Assembly: GCA_041300525.1 (NCBI GenBank)
Contig: JBGLNJ010000001.1
Location: 1,674,001-1,738,000 of the forward strand
DNA length: 64,000 nt
Reading direction: 5' to 3'
Origin: JBGLNJ01 sp041300525
GTDB taxonomy: Bacteria; Chloroflexota; Anaerolineae; Fen-1058
A model generated the notes under the pieces. It saw only the letters and a program-made list of their open reading frames with translations. It had not been told where the DNA came from and made no database searches. This document shows positions 17,450-26,056 of the stretch, piece after piece. Position 1 is the stretch's first letter; each line of letters starts with the position of its first letter. Made by a program: the position numbers and the translations under genes.

Positions 17450-18736
17450 ACACCGATGCTCATGCCATCCACCAAAAGATACGGCGCGCAGATGTCGCTC
17501 GACCCGCCCGACCAGTAGCCGATGTCGCCGATGGCCTGCACGTCACGCAGCATTTCGTACAGATTGCCCGCCAGTGCCACGCCCTTGACGTAACCCGCGA
17601 TGCGCCCACGTTCGATTTTGTAGCCCAGCAGCACGGTGCGCGAAAACGTCCCGCGCAACGCGGTGGACGGATTGGCGCCCAGCAACAAGTCCACGAGCAA
17701 TCCGTCGCCGGCTTTTTGCAGCATCGCCTCGAGACGGGTTGTGCCCGGCTCGATAATGATGTTGCTCGGCCGGGGGCGCGGCGGAGCGAGCAGGTCGCGC
17801 CGGCCATTGCCGGTGCTGCTTGCGCCAGACTGCGCCGCCGTCTTCAAGTCGTAATAAAAGCCTGTCACGATGCCGTTGCGAATGAGAGTTGTACGCTGCG
17901 TCGGGACACCCTCGTGGTCGAACGCGCCGCCGGGCCGGTTCACCAGCGTCCCGTCGTCCACGATGGTCAGCCGCGAATCGAACATCTGCTGGCCCAGCTT
18001 GCCCGCCAGGGGGCTGGTCTTGCTGCGAACGCGCCCGCCGGAAAGTGCTAGTACGAGCGGTTGCAGCAGGATGGCCGTGGCGGTGGGCGAAAGAATCACC
18101 GGCATCCGCCCCGGCTGCACTCCCACCGGCCGATCCGCCCAGGTGAGCCGCTGTGCGATGCGCGTTGCCAGGCCGCAGTGGCTGTCGTCCATTTGCGCTG
18201 TTTTCATGCTGTCGTATATAACCAGTACGTCATCACCGCGATGGCGCTCGACCCAAACGTCAATCGCCAGCGTCCCGGATGTGGCTGCCGCGCGCCCGCC
18301 CGCGCTGTTGCGCAGGAAAAGCTCCTCGCGGTTGCGCTGCACTTCCAGTTCCACCGAGGCGTTGGGATCGGCTTGCCGGATGATGGCGACGACTTGTTCG
18401 CCCACGCGCGCAATGTCTTTGGCCGTGAGCCGCGCCAGTTTGCGGTCAGCCGGATGGCTTTTGACATGCGCGGACGGGAACGCCATGCCGACCGTCCGCC
18501 CGTGCTGGCTGGCTGCCACGGCGCTCGCCACAAGCTGCCGCTCACTGGTTTCGTGATCGGTGCTGCTGGCGTGGCCGAGCCGTCCGCGCGCCAGCGCCCG
18601 CGCCGCGCGCGCCTCGACCTCGCCCATCTCAATGGCGCGTAGTCTATTGGCTTTGAAGCTGATGTGCGTAGATCGAATGGCTCTGTTGAAGAAACTCGGT
18701 GGCGGCCGAGCTCCTTTCGGTTCGAATCGTGACCAT
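17446..18736 (-). pseudogene. TldE/PmbA-family protease subunit with N-terminal frameshift
   Basis: The main frame (18627 down to 17446) reads as TldE/PmbA: HASSTDHETSERQL, GGAFDHEGVPTQRT, STGNGRRD and the C-terminal LLVDGMSIGV. It extends upstream without a start as RSTHISFKANRLRAIEMG, the typical N-terminal strand. The only start with a ribosome-binding site (GGGAGG, ATG 18734-18736, MVTIRTERSSAATEF) is one base out of frame and meets TAG within 31 codons. A single-base indel near 18675-18695 would restore an intact gene of about 430 residues. It partners TldD, encoded upstream. Confidence 0.7.
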
Positions 18737-18798
18737 GTTTGCCTCCCTGGCCGACCGCTCCGCGTAGCGCAAAGCGTGCGTCGGCTACGATTGTCGTT

Positions 18799-19999
18799 TC
18801 ACTTGCCTCCGACCAAAACATCTTGAATCCGAATGTGCGGGCTGCCGTCACACACAGGCAGCCATTCAGGGCCTTTGCCACAATCGCCTGAGCTGACATC
18901 CCAGGCGAAATCACTGCCGATGCGGTCAATGTGTTCCAGCGTCTCGAACACATTGCCGGTGAATGTCACATCGCGCACCATTTCGGCCAGCTCGCCGTGG
19001 CGGATCATTTGGGCGTATTTGGCGACGAACGAAAAATCGTCAAGCGCCGTCTCGCCGCCCAGCCAATCACAGGCATAGATGCCCAGATCGACATCGCGGA
19101 TGAGGTCGGCCAGCCCGCCTCCGCTTCCTTCGGTCGCCGGCTCGATGGCCGTGTTCGTCATCCGCACCTGCGGCGGGTGATGGTAACTTGTGGCGCGCCC
19201 ATTGCCGGTGGGCTGCTCACCCAGTTCCGCCGCGGTCTCGCGGTTGTGCAGTCGTCCGACCAACACGCCTTCGCGGATCAGGTAGGTCTTGCGCGCGGGT
19301 ACGCCCTCGTCGTCAAAAGCCATGCTGCCCCGAAGGCCGGGCACGCTGCCGTCGTCCATCACGTTCAATTCCTTTGGCCCGAACCGCCGGCCCAACGCCA
19401 TCATTTCTGTGGCGCGCGGGTTCGAGATGATAAAATCCGCTTCCGAAAGATGGCCAAAGGCTTCGTGGATGAACAGCCCGGCTAGCGAAGGGTCAAGGAC
19501 GACAGGGTAACGCCCGCCACGCACCGGCTCGGCTTTGAGCAGAGCGCAGGCCAGTCGAGCCGCTTCGCGCGCCAGGTCGTCACAATTTTCCACGGCCTCA
19601 AATCCGGCAGCCAGCGCGAGCGATTTATTCGCTCGCTGTACACGGCTATCCTCGCGGGCATTTGCCGTGAGTTGCAGGTCAATCGTCGGGTGTTCCTGGT
19701 AGATGTATGTCCCTTCGCTGTTGGCATAATACACCTCGATGAACACATCGCGGTACTCGGTCTGCCCGGCCTGGACGTGGCAGTCGCTTTTGACCAATTG
19801 CCGGTGATAGCGTTCCAACAGCGCGGTCTTGGCCTCCAGCGGAACTCTGCGAAAGTCCTTGACCAGGTTCGCTTTGACCTCGGCCACGACCGGCTCAACG
19901 GGAGCCAGCTCAACGTGCTGTCCCTGGGCAGCCTGCGCAGCGTCCCAGGCCTGGCGAACGCGGCGCTTGAGGTCTCGCAGTTGAGTGAATGTGCATGGG
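18799..19999 (-). CDS. TldD-family metalloprotease, N-terminus lost at a junction
   Basis: Reads as TldD from about FTQLRDLKRRVRQAW (codons just below 20000) to the end. The zinc motif HEAFGHLSEAD (HExxxH) is intact, followed by GSMAFDDEGVPARKT, GRLHNRETAAELG and a glycine-rich end. The family's first 70-100 residues are missing. The frame closes with TGA at 20014-20016 and no start codon is in frame before 19887. With TldE it forms the TldD/E protease that matures modified peptides. Position 20000-20073 is treated as a mis-join. Confidence 0.75.
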
Positions 20000-20070
20000 G
20001 CCTCCTGTGTTTGTCAGCAAGTATCGCACAGGATCGCCAAAAATGTTTGGTTGCGGCCAGAGGCCGCGCT

Positions 20071-21033
20071 ATGGATCCGGCGGTACTCTTTAACGCCTAC
20101 AAGAGCGGCGAACTGGATGTCACCGGCTACAACTATGGCGTGGATCTGCCTCCCTCTGCCCTGGCCGAGGTTATGGCCAACCCTGAGCTAAAGAAGCAAC
20201 TCATCGCTTTCCCAAACTTTGACACGTGGTATCTCTTCTTCGATACCGGGAATCCACCCTTTAACAACCTCAAAGTACGCCAGGCCTTTAGTCACGCCGT
20301 CAATCGCGACGCGGTGGTCAATGGCCCGCTCAAGTATCAAGGCATGGCCGCCTACAGCATGCTCTCGCCCGGCTTCCCCAGCGAGAATGTCAAGGAACTC
20401 AAGAACGTCCAGACCTATGATCCGAAACTGGCCGCCAAGCTCATGGAAGAAGCGGGTTACCCCGGCGGCAAGGGCTTTCCCAAGTTGATCATGTACACCC
20501 GGTTGGCCTCCCCGGCTCTCACCAACGCGGCCGAGACCATCGCCGCCATGATCAAGGAGAGTCTGGGTGTGCAGGTTACGCTCCAGGACATGGATTACAG
20601 CACCTACATGGAGACGCTCTATAACCAGAAGAAGAAGCAGGGTGGCAACATGGTCTTTGGCCTGGTGCGCTACGAGTACGACTTTGTAGATGCCAGCAAT
20701 ATGCTGAGTGTGTGGGGCGGCTGCGAGCCGGACGGCGCCACCAAGGCTCAAATGCCTGGCCGCCACACCTGGTACAGCAAGGACTTTAACGACGCGGTGT
20801 GCAAGGCCAACTCTCTCACGGGAGATGAGGCTCAACGCGACCAACTCTACCAGAAGGCAGAAAAGATTCTCATCGAGGATGTGGGTATGGTGCCGATCTA
20901 CCATAGCATCCTCAATGTTCTGGTGAACCCCAAGCTCAAGGGGCCTGTCTTGGAGCCGAACAAGGCCGGCGCTGTTACTTTCCGCACCTTCATCTATGGC
21001 TCCACTGAAAGCCTGCTCTATCGCACCAAGTAG
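20071..21033 (+). CDS. Peptide/nickel-type ABC transporter substrate-binding protein, C-terminal 320 residues
   Basis: From about DPAVLFNAYKSGELDV onward this is an SBP family 5 (oligopeptide) binding protein: LIAFPNFDTWYLFFD, NLKVRQAFSHAVNRDAVV, LMEEAGYPGGKGFPKL and AEKILIEDVGMVPIYHS. The N-terminal half with the lipobox is absent. Open frame upstream is antisense tldD. The ATG at 20071 is only the nearest Met, without a ribosome-binding site. Truncated at the junction within 20000-20073. Confidence 0.8.
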   Translation: MDPAVLFNAYKSGELDVTGYNYGVDLPPSALAEVMANPELKKQLIAFPNFDTWYLFFDTGNPPFNNLKVRQAFSHAVNRDAVVNGPLKYQGMAAYSMLSPGFPSENVKELKNVQTYDPKLAAKLMEEAGYPGGKGFPKLIMYTRLASPALTNAAETIAAMIKESLGVQVTLQDMDYSTYMETLYNQKKKQGGNMVFGLVRYEYDFVDASNMLSVWGGCEPDGATKAQMPGRHTWYSKDFNDAVCKANSLTGDEAQRDQLYQKAEKILIEDVGMVPIYHSILNVLVNPKLKGPVLEPNKAGAVTFRTFIYGSTESLLYRTK

Positions 21034-21067
21034 GCGACATTGCTGCGTCCAACGCTCTAGGTGACGA

Positions 21068-21097
21068 CAGGGCAACCCGTCATGCGCGGTTGCCCTG
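21068..21097 (+). terminator. Hairpin after the binding-protein gene
   Basis: Perfect arms CAGGGCAACC (21068-21077) and GGTTGCCCTG (21088-21097), 35 bp after the stop. No T run follows, so termination is only possible. Confidence 0.45.
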
Positions 21098-21178
21098 TCC
21101 ATTCCCTGTGAACTCGCGCCAAGAACAAGCATAGAAATCTTGGCCCCTAAACAACTCGACACTATGGAGGTAAAAGCC

Positions 21179-22639
21179 ATGAGAATGTCAAACGAAGAAA
21201 TGAAAGCTCCGACTGACTTGCCGTTTCACAAAGCGCAACCCTACAGAATCAAAGTTGTCGAATACGCACGACCGACAACTCGCGAACAACGCAAGGCGCT
21301 TTTGAAGGAATATGGATGGTCTGCTCCGAACCTGCCCGCTGAATATGTCTATATTAATTTCGTAACGGATAGTGGGACGGGCGCCATGAGCGACCGGCAA
21401 TGGTCGGCAATGATGCTCGGTGATGAATCCTATTTCAACTGCAAAAGCTGGTATGCGTTAGAAGCCGCCATCAAAGAATTGACCGGGTTCGAGTACATCT
21501 TGCCCTGCCATCAAGGACGGTCAGGCGAAGCGATCCTGTACGAGGTGTTGGTTCACGAAGGCGACATTGTTCCGTCCAACACTCACTTTACGACCACACG
21601 CGCGCACTGCTATTCGAGACAAGCCGAGCCGGTCGATTTGCTGTGCGCCGAGTATATGGATCCGGAAAGAAAGGACGTGTTCAAGGGGAATATAGATACC
21701 GATAAACTGAGAGACCTGTTCAAAGAACAAGCCAAAAAGATTCCGGCGGTCGAGCTGGTGATGCCCAATAACTTGAATGCGGGGCAGCCGGTCTCTATGG
21801 CGAATTTGAGAGAGGTCAAGGAAATAACGAACCAATACGGTGCTCTGCTCTTTCTGGATATGGCTCGCCTGCCGGAAAATGCCCACATGGTGAAAAACAT
21901 GGAAGCCGGCTATGCCAACAAGTCGTGCCTGGAAATCGTGCGCGAAGCCTGTTCGCATGCCGACGTGATTCACATGAGCTCGAAGAAAAGCGGCCTGGTG
22001 AATATTGGCGGATTCGTCGCTGTCAAGGATAGAACGACGTTCCTGAAACTCCATCCCAAACTGATTAGAACCGATGGGTTTATCACCTATGGCGGGTTGG
22101 CCGGCCGAGATCTTGAAGCCCTGGCGGTAGGGCTGCTGGAAGGGGTCAACGATTACTACCTGATGGATCGGCAGCGGCAAGTCGAGTATTTTGCCAACGC
22201 CCTGAAAAAACGCGGGGTCGCCATCTATGAACCGGCGGCGTGTTTTGCGGTGTTTATCAACGCGGGCAAGTGCCTCCCTCACATCAAGCCGATAGAGGGA
22301 CCGGGGACTGCATTGGCATCGCAGGCGTACATCGAAGGTGGGCTTGGCATTACGCCCTTTGATTCACTGCATCGGGCGCGCGAGGATAGCAAGGACCCAC
22401 TTAATTTGGCAAAACTCGGGCTCTCTCCGTTCGAGTTGATCCGTTGTGCGATTCCTCGGCGAGTGTATACCGAGGCGCACTATGAAGTTGCGGCCGACGC
22501 GGTTGAGGCGGCCATGAAACATGGAGCGCAGATCCCACCCTACAGAAGGATCAAAGTTGACAGACCGCCCATCGAACTCAAAGACATTGGCCTCAGACCC
22601 TTCTTTGATGAATTTGAGCCGATGGGTGTGCATCCATAG
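21179..22639 (+). CDS. Beta-eliminating lyase: tyrosine phenol-lyase / tryptophanase family
   Basis: 486 residues from ATG 21179, with GGAGG eight bases upstream. PLP-dependent fold type I. DSGTGAMSDRQWSAMMLGDESY and the PCHQGR loop are family signatures. The Schiff-base lysine is in MSSKKSGLVNIGGF; VNIGGF is the tyrosine phenol-lyase version, where tryptophanase has VPMGGL, so phenol-lyase is preferred. It splits Tyr (or Trp) into phenol (or indole), pyruvate and ammonia. Stands alone with a terminator at 22675-22720. Confidence 0.85.
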   Translation: MRMSNEEMKAPTDLPFHKAQPYRIKVVEYARPTTREQRKALLKEYGWSAPNLPAEYVYINFVTDSGTGAMSDRQWSAMMLGDESYFNCKSWYALEAAIKELTGFEYILPCHQGRSGEAILYEVLVHEGDIVPSNTHFTTTRAHCYSRQAEPVDLLCAEYMDPERKDVFKGNIDTDKLRDLFKEQAKKIPAVELVMPNNLNAGQPVSMANLREVKEITNQYGALLFLDMARLPENAHMVKNMEAGYANKSCLEIVREACSHADVIHMSSKKSGLVNIGGFVAVKDRTTFLKLHPKLIRTDGFITYGGLAGRDLEALAVGLLEGVNDYYLMDRQRQVEYFANALKKRGVAIYEPAACFAVFINAGKCLPHIKPIEGPGTALASQAYIEGGLGITPFDSLHRAREDSKDPLNLAKLGLSPFELIRCAIPRRVYTEAHYEVAADAVEAAMKHGAQIPPYRRIKVDRPPIELKDIGLRPFFDEFEPMGVHP

Positions 22640-22674
22640 ACTTAGTAGACGTTGTCTTGCCGAATAAAGCGACG

Positions 22675-22720
22675 CCAAAAAACCTCCCACAGAGTCCGAC
22701 TCTGTGGGAGGTTCGTTTTT
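22675..22720. terminator. Bidirectional terminator after the lyase gene
   Basis: Perfect 15-bp arms (22681-22695 and 22699-22713, core CCTCCCACAGAGT/ACTCTGTGGGAGG) with a CCG loop. An A run stands before it and TTTTT after. Confidence 0.9.
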
Positions 22721-23143
22721 ACGGTCGAGCGGGAGCTTGTCGGCCCCGATGGCGAACGAGGTAAATGATAATGCCCAACACCGTGGCGATAACGAGGACG
22801 GACTGGCGAGTCCGTTTGGTCACGGCTTTCCGGCTCGCCGCGCGCATGACGCAGACCATCGTAGACGCACCTTTGGCGTGCAACGAGATGCCCGCCGCGC
22901 ATAAGGTTCCACACGACCGTATCATCCAGCGTCACTCGCCGTACACGCCATCAATCCAATTGAACCACCGCCCCGTGATGGAGAATCGTATGGACCTTCG
23001 GCACTGGGGGGTATCCCGAAAGTTGTGTAAAATCGCCAAAACTGAACGTGCGCCTTTTACACAAGAATTGTGATACTGCCGGGCAGCGAGGAGACGAACA
23101 CTTGCGCGTTGCGTTGGGCTGCCGAATGTGCGTCGTTAAAAAG
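22721..23143. other. 423-bp gap with degraded minus-strand coding traces
   Basis: No intact gene. One minus frame reads VHTILHHGAVVQLD, TGA (near 22944), then VTLDDTVVWNLMRGGHLVA. Another minus frame reads VLVIATVLGIIIYLVRHR (a membrane helix with basic tail) ending at 22719. Codon choice looks protein-like, but a stop and a frame change separate the pieces. I do not recognise the family. A decayed gene is the simplest reading. Confidence 0.35.
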
Positions 23144-23170
23144 CCAGTCCCCCCACTTAGGAGGGACTGG
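23144..23170 (-). terminator. Terminator of the hdr-flpD operon
   Basis: Arms CCAGTCCC (23144-23151) and GGGACTGG (23163-23170), followed on the minus strand by GCTTTTTAA. It lies 37 bp beyond the flpD stop. Confidence 0.75.
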
Positions 23171-23206
23171 ACTATCCTTGCGAAAATCCCAAAACCTTTG
23201 CAAAGG

Positions 23207-23638
23207 TCAAAAAGCAGGCTGCGCGAGCCGCTCTTTCATCGGCGGCAAGGCGCGCAACGCTTCGGTGAACTCTTTGACCACCTGAGCGAAGACGGTTCCT
23301 TCGGAAGCCGAGACCCACTTGAGGCAAAACCGCTCCGGCTCGATGCCGGCGAACTCGAGAAACTTTTTGTACAACGGCAGCCGCTTAGCGGTGCGATGAT
23401 TGCCACTAACATAGTGGCAGTCGCCCACGTGTCAGCCGAGCACCATTACCCCATCGGCGCCCTCCTGGAAAGTGCGCAGGATCAACTCGGGCGGCACTCG
23501 CCCGGAGCAAGGGACGCGGATGATCTTGACGTTGGGCGGATATTTTATGCGGGCCATGCCGGCGCCGTCGGCCCCGGCGTAGCTGCACCAGTTGCACAAG
23601 AAACCGATGATTTTGGGTTCGTGACTCGTCGTCGCCAT
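23207..23638 (-). CDS. FlpD/MvhD-type hydrogenase delta subunit, probable selenoprotein (in-frame TGA)
   Basis: 143 residues if TGA 23432-23434 is read as residue 69. Both halves are in the same frame and together make a full-length FlpD/MvhD iron-sulfur protein: FLCNWCSYAGADGAG, VPCSGRVPPELIL, ADGVMVLG-(TGA)-HVGDCHYVSGNHRTAKR, then FCLKWVSASEG. The family motif is GCHxGDCHY, so TGA replaces its first Cys. Known family: MvhD/VhuD passes electrons to HdrA, and VhuD of methanococci is a selenoprotein. A stem-loop follows the TGA. Last gene of the hdr operon, 33 bp after hdrA. Alternative: TGC to TGA error or mutation. Confidence 0.75.
23402..23431 (-). promoter_or_regulatory. Candidate bacterial SECIS stem-loop in flpD
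   Basis: Thirteen nt after the TGA, the minus strand has GCCACT-ATGTT-AGTGGC (23418 down to 23402): a perfect 6-bp stem whose 5-nt loop contains GU, with a U just below the stem. Position and loop resemble bacterial SECIS elements such as that of E. coli fdhF. The 3' arm includes GTT AGT, codons unusual in this GC3-rich genome. Confidence 0.5.
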
Positions 23639-23642
23639 AAGC

Positions 23643-23676
23643 CCTCTCTATCTCTATCTCCACTCTCTATCTCAAG
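23643..23676. repeat. (CTCTAT)n hexamer tract between hdrA and flpD
   Basis: On the minus strand it reads GAGATAGAGAGTGGAGATAGAGATAG and supplies the purine-rich sequence (GGAG, GAGAGGG) before the flpD ATG. It overlaps the hdrA stop region. Confidence 0.7.
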
Positions 23677-25648
23677 CTAACTCAAACATCGCTTCCATCG
23701 CTCCAAACATCTCTGCCAACAGTTGTCCGTCGTCGAAATGGCGCAGCGTGATGGATTTGGAGGGGCAGGCAGCCGTGCAAGTGCCGCAGCCTTTGCAGAG
23801 CGCCTCGATGACGTGCGCCTTTTGCTTGTCGGCCAGATATTCGATCGCGGTGTAAGGGCAGGTGGAGATGCACTGCTGACAGCCGGTGCAAGTCATGTCG
23901 TTGACGATGGCGGTGGCTGCTTCCACCAGCACCTCGCCTTTGTCAATGATGGAAAGCACCCGCGCCGCCGCCGCTGCCCCCTGGGCCACCGTTTCGGGAA
24001 TGTCGCGCGGGCCTTGAGCGCAGCCGGCGATGAAAACGCCGTCGGTCATGGTGGCGATCGGGTCGAGCTTGGGATGCTTTTCGATGAACCAGCCTTCGCG
24101 GCTGCAACTGATGCCGAACTTGCGTCCAACCTCTTGGGCGTCGTGGCGCGGCTCCAGCCCTGCGCTGAGGATCACCATGTCCACCGGGATGCGCCGCTGT
24201 TCGCCGATAAGCGTGTCTTCGGCTTGCACGATCAGCTTGCCCTCCGGCTCGCCGTAGCGGGTTGCCTCGGCGATGGCCGCCACCCGGCCTCGGACGAAAT
24301 GATTTCCTTCGTCCATCAGCCGGTGATAGAACTCTTCGTATCCCTTGCCCGGCGTGCGCATGTCAATGTAAAAGTTGTACACCTCGGCGTGGGCTTTTTC
24401 GTGAACCATGTGCGCGAACTTGAGCGAGTACATGCAGCAGACCTTGGAGCAGTACTCGTGATAGTTCTGATCGCGGCTGCCCACGCAGTGCACGATGGCG
24501 ACGGTCTTGGGCGTCGTCACTCCATCGCGCAACACCACTTTGCCCTCGGTCGGCCCGGCGGCGTTCGTCATGCGCTCAAATTCCAGGCTGGTAAAGACGT
24601 TGGGGAAACGCCCATAGCCGTACTGCGGGATACGGCGAGCATCGAACAGATCATAGCCGGTCGCCAGGATAATGTTGCCGATCTCGACTTCGAGAATTGT
24701 GTCTTGCTGATTAAAGTCAATCGCGCCGGTGGGGCAAAACTTTTGACAGGCCTTGCACGTGCCCTTGAGGAAAAAGGTGCAGTCTTGGCGCGCAATCACC
24801 GGGTACTTGGGCACTGCTTGCGGGAAGGGACGGTAGATCGCCTTGCGATAGCCCAGCCCGGCTTCGAACACCTCATCCACCATCTGCTTGGGGCACTTTT
24901 CGATGCAGACGCCGCAGCCGGTGCACAGCTCCTCGTTCACATAGCGCGCCTTTTTGCGAATGACAGCCCTGAAATTGCCGATATAGCCGCTGACCTTTTC
25001 CACTTGGCTGTACGAAAGCAGCGTGATGTTGGGATGGTTGCCCGCATCGAACATGCGCGGCGTCAGGATGCAGGCCGAGCAGTCCAGCGTGGGGAAGGTC
25101 TTGTCCAGTTGCGCCATGTGCCCGCCCAGGCTCGGCTCGCGCTCTACCAGGTAGACGTGATAACCCGCATTGGCGATCTCGAGCGCCGCCGTGATGCCGC
25201 CCACGCCGCCGCCGACGATCAAGGTATTTTTGTTGACCGGCGCGCGATTTTCCGTCAGCGGCTGATGACGGGTCACTCGTCCCACGGCCGCAGCGACGAG
25301 CGCCTTGGCCTTTTTGGTCGCTTCATCCTTGTCGGTGTGCACCCAGGAACAGTGCTCGCGGATGTTGGCCATCTCGAACATGTACGGGTTGACCCCGGCC
25401 CGCTCGCACGCGTTGCGAAAGGTCGGCTCGTGCATGTGGGGCGAGCAAGAAGCCACGACGACCCGGTCAACGCCCGACTCTTTGATGTCTTTTTCGATCA
25501 GTTCCTGGCCCGTGCTTGAGCACATGAACTTGTAATCGCGCGAGACGGCCACCGTATCCAGCCCGCCAGCCCAGCGCGCAACCTCGGCGCAGTCCACCGT
25601 CCCGGCAATGTTGCTCCCGCAATGGCAAATGTACACACCCGTTTTCAT
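23672..25648 (-). CDS. hdrA: Heterodisulfide reductase subunit A (HdrA), FAD and Fe-S
   Basis: 658 residues, full length. Rossmann FAD-binding GGGVGGITAALEIA near residue 148, with the Cys-rich HMAQLDKTFPTLDCSACI. Ferredoxin clusters: CTGCGVCIEKCP and CKACQKFCPTGA in the middle, CTGCQQCISTCP and CKGCGTCTAACP at the C-terminus. HdrA is the bifurcating flavoprotein: it takes electron pairs (here probably from FlpD) and splits them between ferredoxin and HdrBC. Cytoplasmic. The Cys pattern shows no TGA. Followed by flpD. Confidence 0.93.
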   Translation of the reverse strand: MKTGVYICHCGSNIAGTVDCAEVARWAGGLDTVAVSRDYKFMCSSTGQELIEKDIKESGVDRVVVASCSPHMHEPTFRNACERAGVNPYMFEMANIREHCSWVHTDKDEATKKAKALVAAAVGRVTRHQPLTENRAPVNKNTLIVGGGVGGITAALEIANAGYHVYLVEREPSLGGHMAQLDKTFPTLDCSACILTPRMFDAGNHPNITLLSYSQVEKVSGYIGNFRAVIRKKARYVNEELCTGCGVCIEKCPKQMVDEVFEAGLGYRKAIYRPFPQAVPKYPVIARQDCTFFLKGTCKACQKFCPTGAIDFNQQDTILEVEIGNIILATGYDLFDARRIPQYGYGRFPNVFTSLEFERMTNAAGPTEGKVVLRDGVTTPKTVAIVHCVGSRDQNYHEYCSKVCCMYSLKFAHMVHEKAHAEVYNFYIDMRTPGKGYEEFYHRLMDEGNHFVRGRVAAIAEATRYGEPEGKLIVQAEDTLIGEQRRIPVDMVILSAGLEPRHDAQEVGRKFGISCSREGWFIEKHPKLDPIATMTDGVFIAGCAQGPRDIPETVAQGAAAAARVLSIIDKGEVLVEAATAIVNDMTCTGCQQCISTCPYTAIEYLADKQKAHVIEALCKGCGTCTAACPSKSITLRHFDDGQLLAEMFGAMEAMFELA

Positions 25649-25664
25649 CAGTCACCCCTCATGC

Positions 25665-25704
25665 AGATAGAGAGTGGAGATAGAGATAGAGATAGGGATA
25701 GAGA
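25665..25704. repeat. (GAGATA)n hexamer tract upstream of hdrA
   Basis: AGATAGAGAGTGGAGATAG followed by repeated AGATAG units fills the gap between the four-helix gene and hdrA. Confidence 0.7.
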
Positions 25705-25705
25705 C

Positions 25706-26056
25706 CTATTGCACACGTATGAGACCACTGAGCATGGCGGCGATTTCATTGGCTTCGGTAGCGTGGCGCTGATAGGTCTCCTGATCCAAATGATCGCGTT
25801 TGCCGATCATGACCATCAGGCTCACGCACTCGTACATCGAGCCTTTGCTGATGCTATAGAAATAACTCGCTCCTTTTGGACTGTCTCGTCCGCTTCCTTC
25901 AGCAATGTTGGTGGGTATGCTCAGAGAGGCCTTTCGCAACTGCTCTCCTAACGAGAACTGGTATCGTTGGGGCAACGCATCAGCAATGTCGAACATCGCA
26001 TTAGCAAATTCAATCGCCCTTTGCCACACCTCCAGCCGCTCGAATTTAAAGCTCAT
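25706..26056 (-). CDS. Four-helix bundle protein (23S rRNA intervening-sequence protein family)
   Basis: 116 residues with the family hallmarks: FERLEVWQRAIEFANAMFDI, LGEQLRKASLSIPTNIAEGSGR and FYSISKGSMYECVSLM. These small proteins were first found inside 23S rRNA intervening sequences and also occur alone; their role is unclear. ATG 26054-26056 overlaps the stop of hdrB (ATGA). So it is translationally coupled inside the hdr operon, between hdrB and hdrA, which is unusual. Confidence 0.85.
   Translation of the reverse strand: MSFKFERLEVWQRAIEFANAMFDIADALPQRYQFSLGEQLRKASLSIPTNIAEGSGRDSPKGASYFYSISKGSMYECVSLMVMIGKRDHLDQETYQRHATEANEIAAMLSGLIRVQ

Noticed and set aside
19994..20006. ATG at 19994-19996 with a good AGGAGG as the tldD start
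   Set aside because: It is out of frame with TldD by one base, and the peptide it opens (MHIHSTARPQ) is unlike TldD. The N-terminus would still be 70 residues short.
23723..25519. 598-codon open frame on the plus strand opposite hdrA
   Set aside because: hdrA on the minus strand has all Fe-S and FAD motifs. The opposite frame has the Arg/His-rich composition of an antisense shadow.
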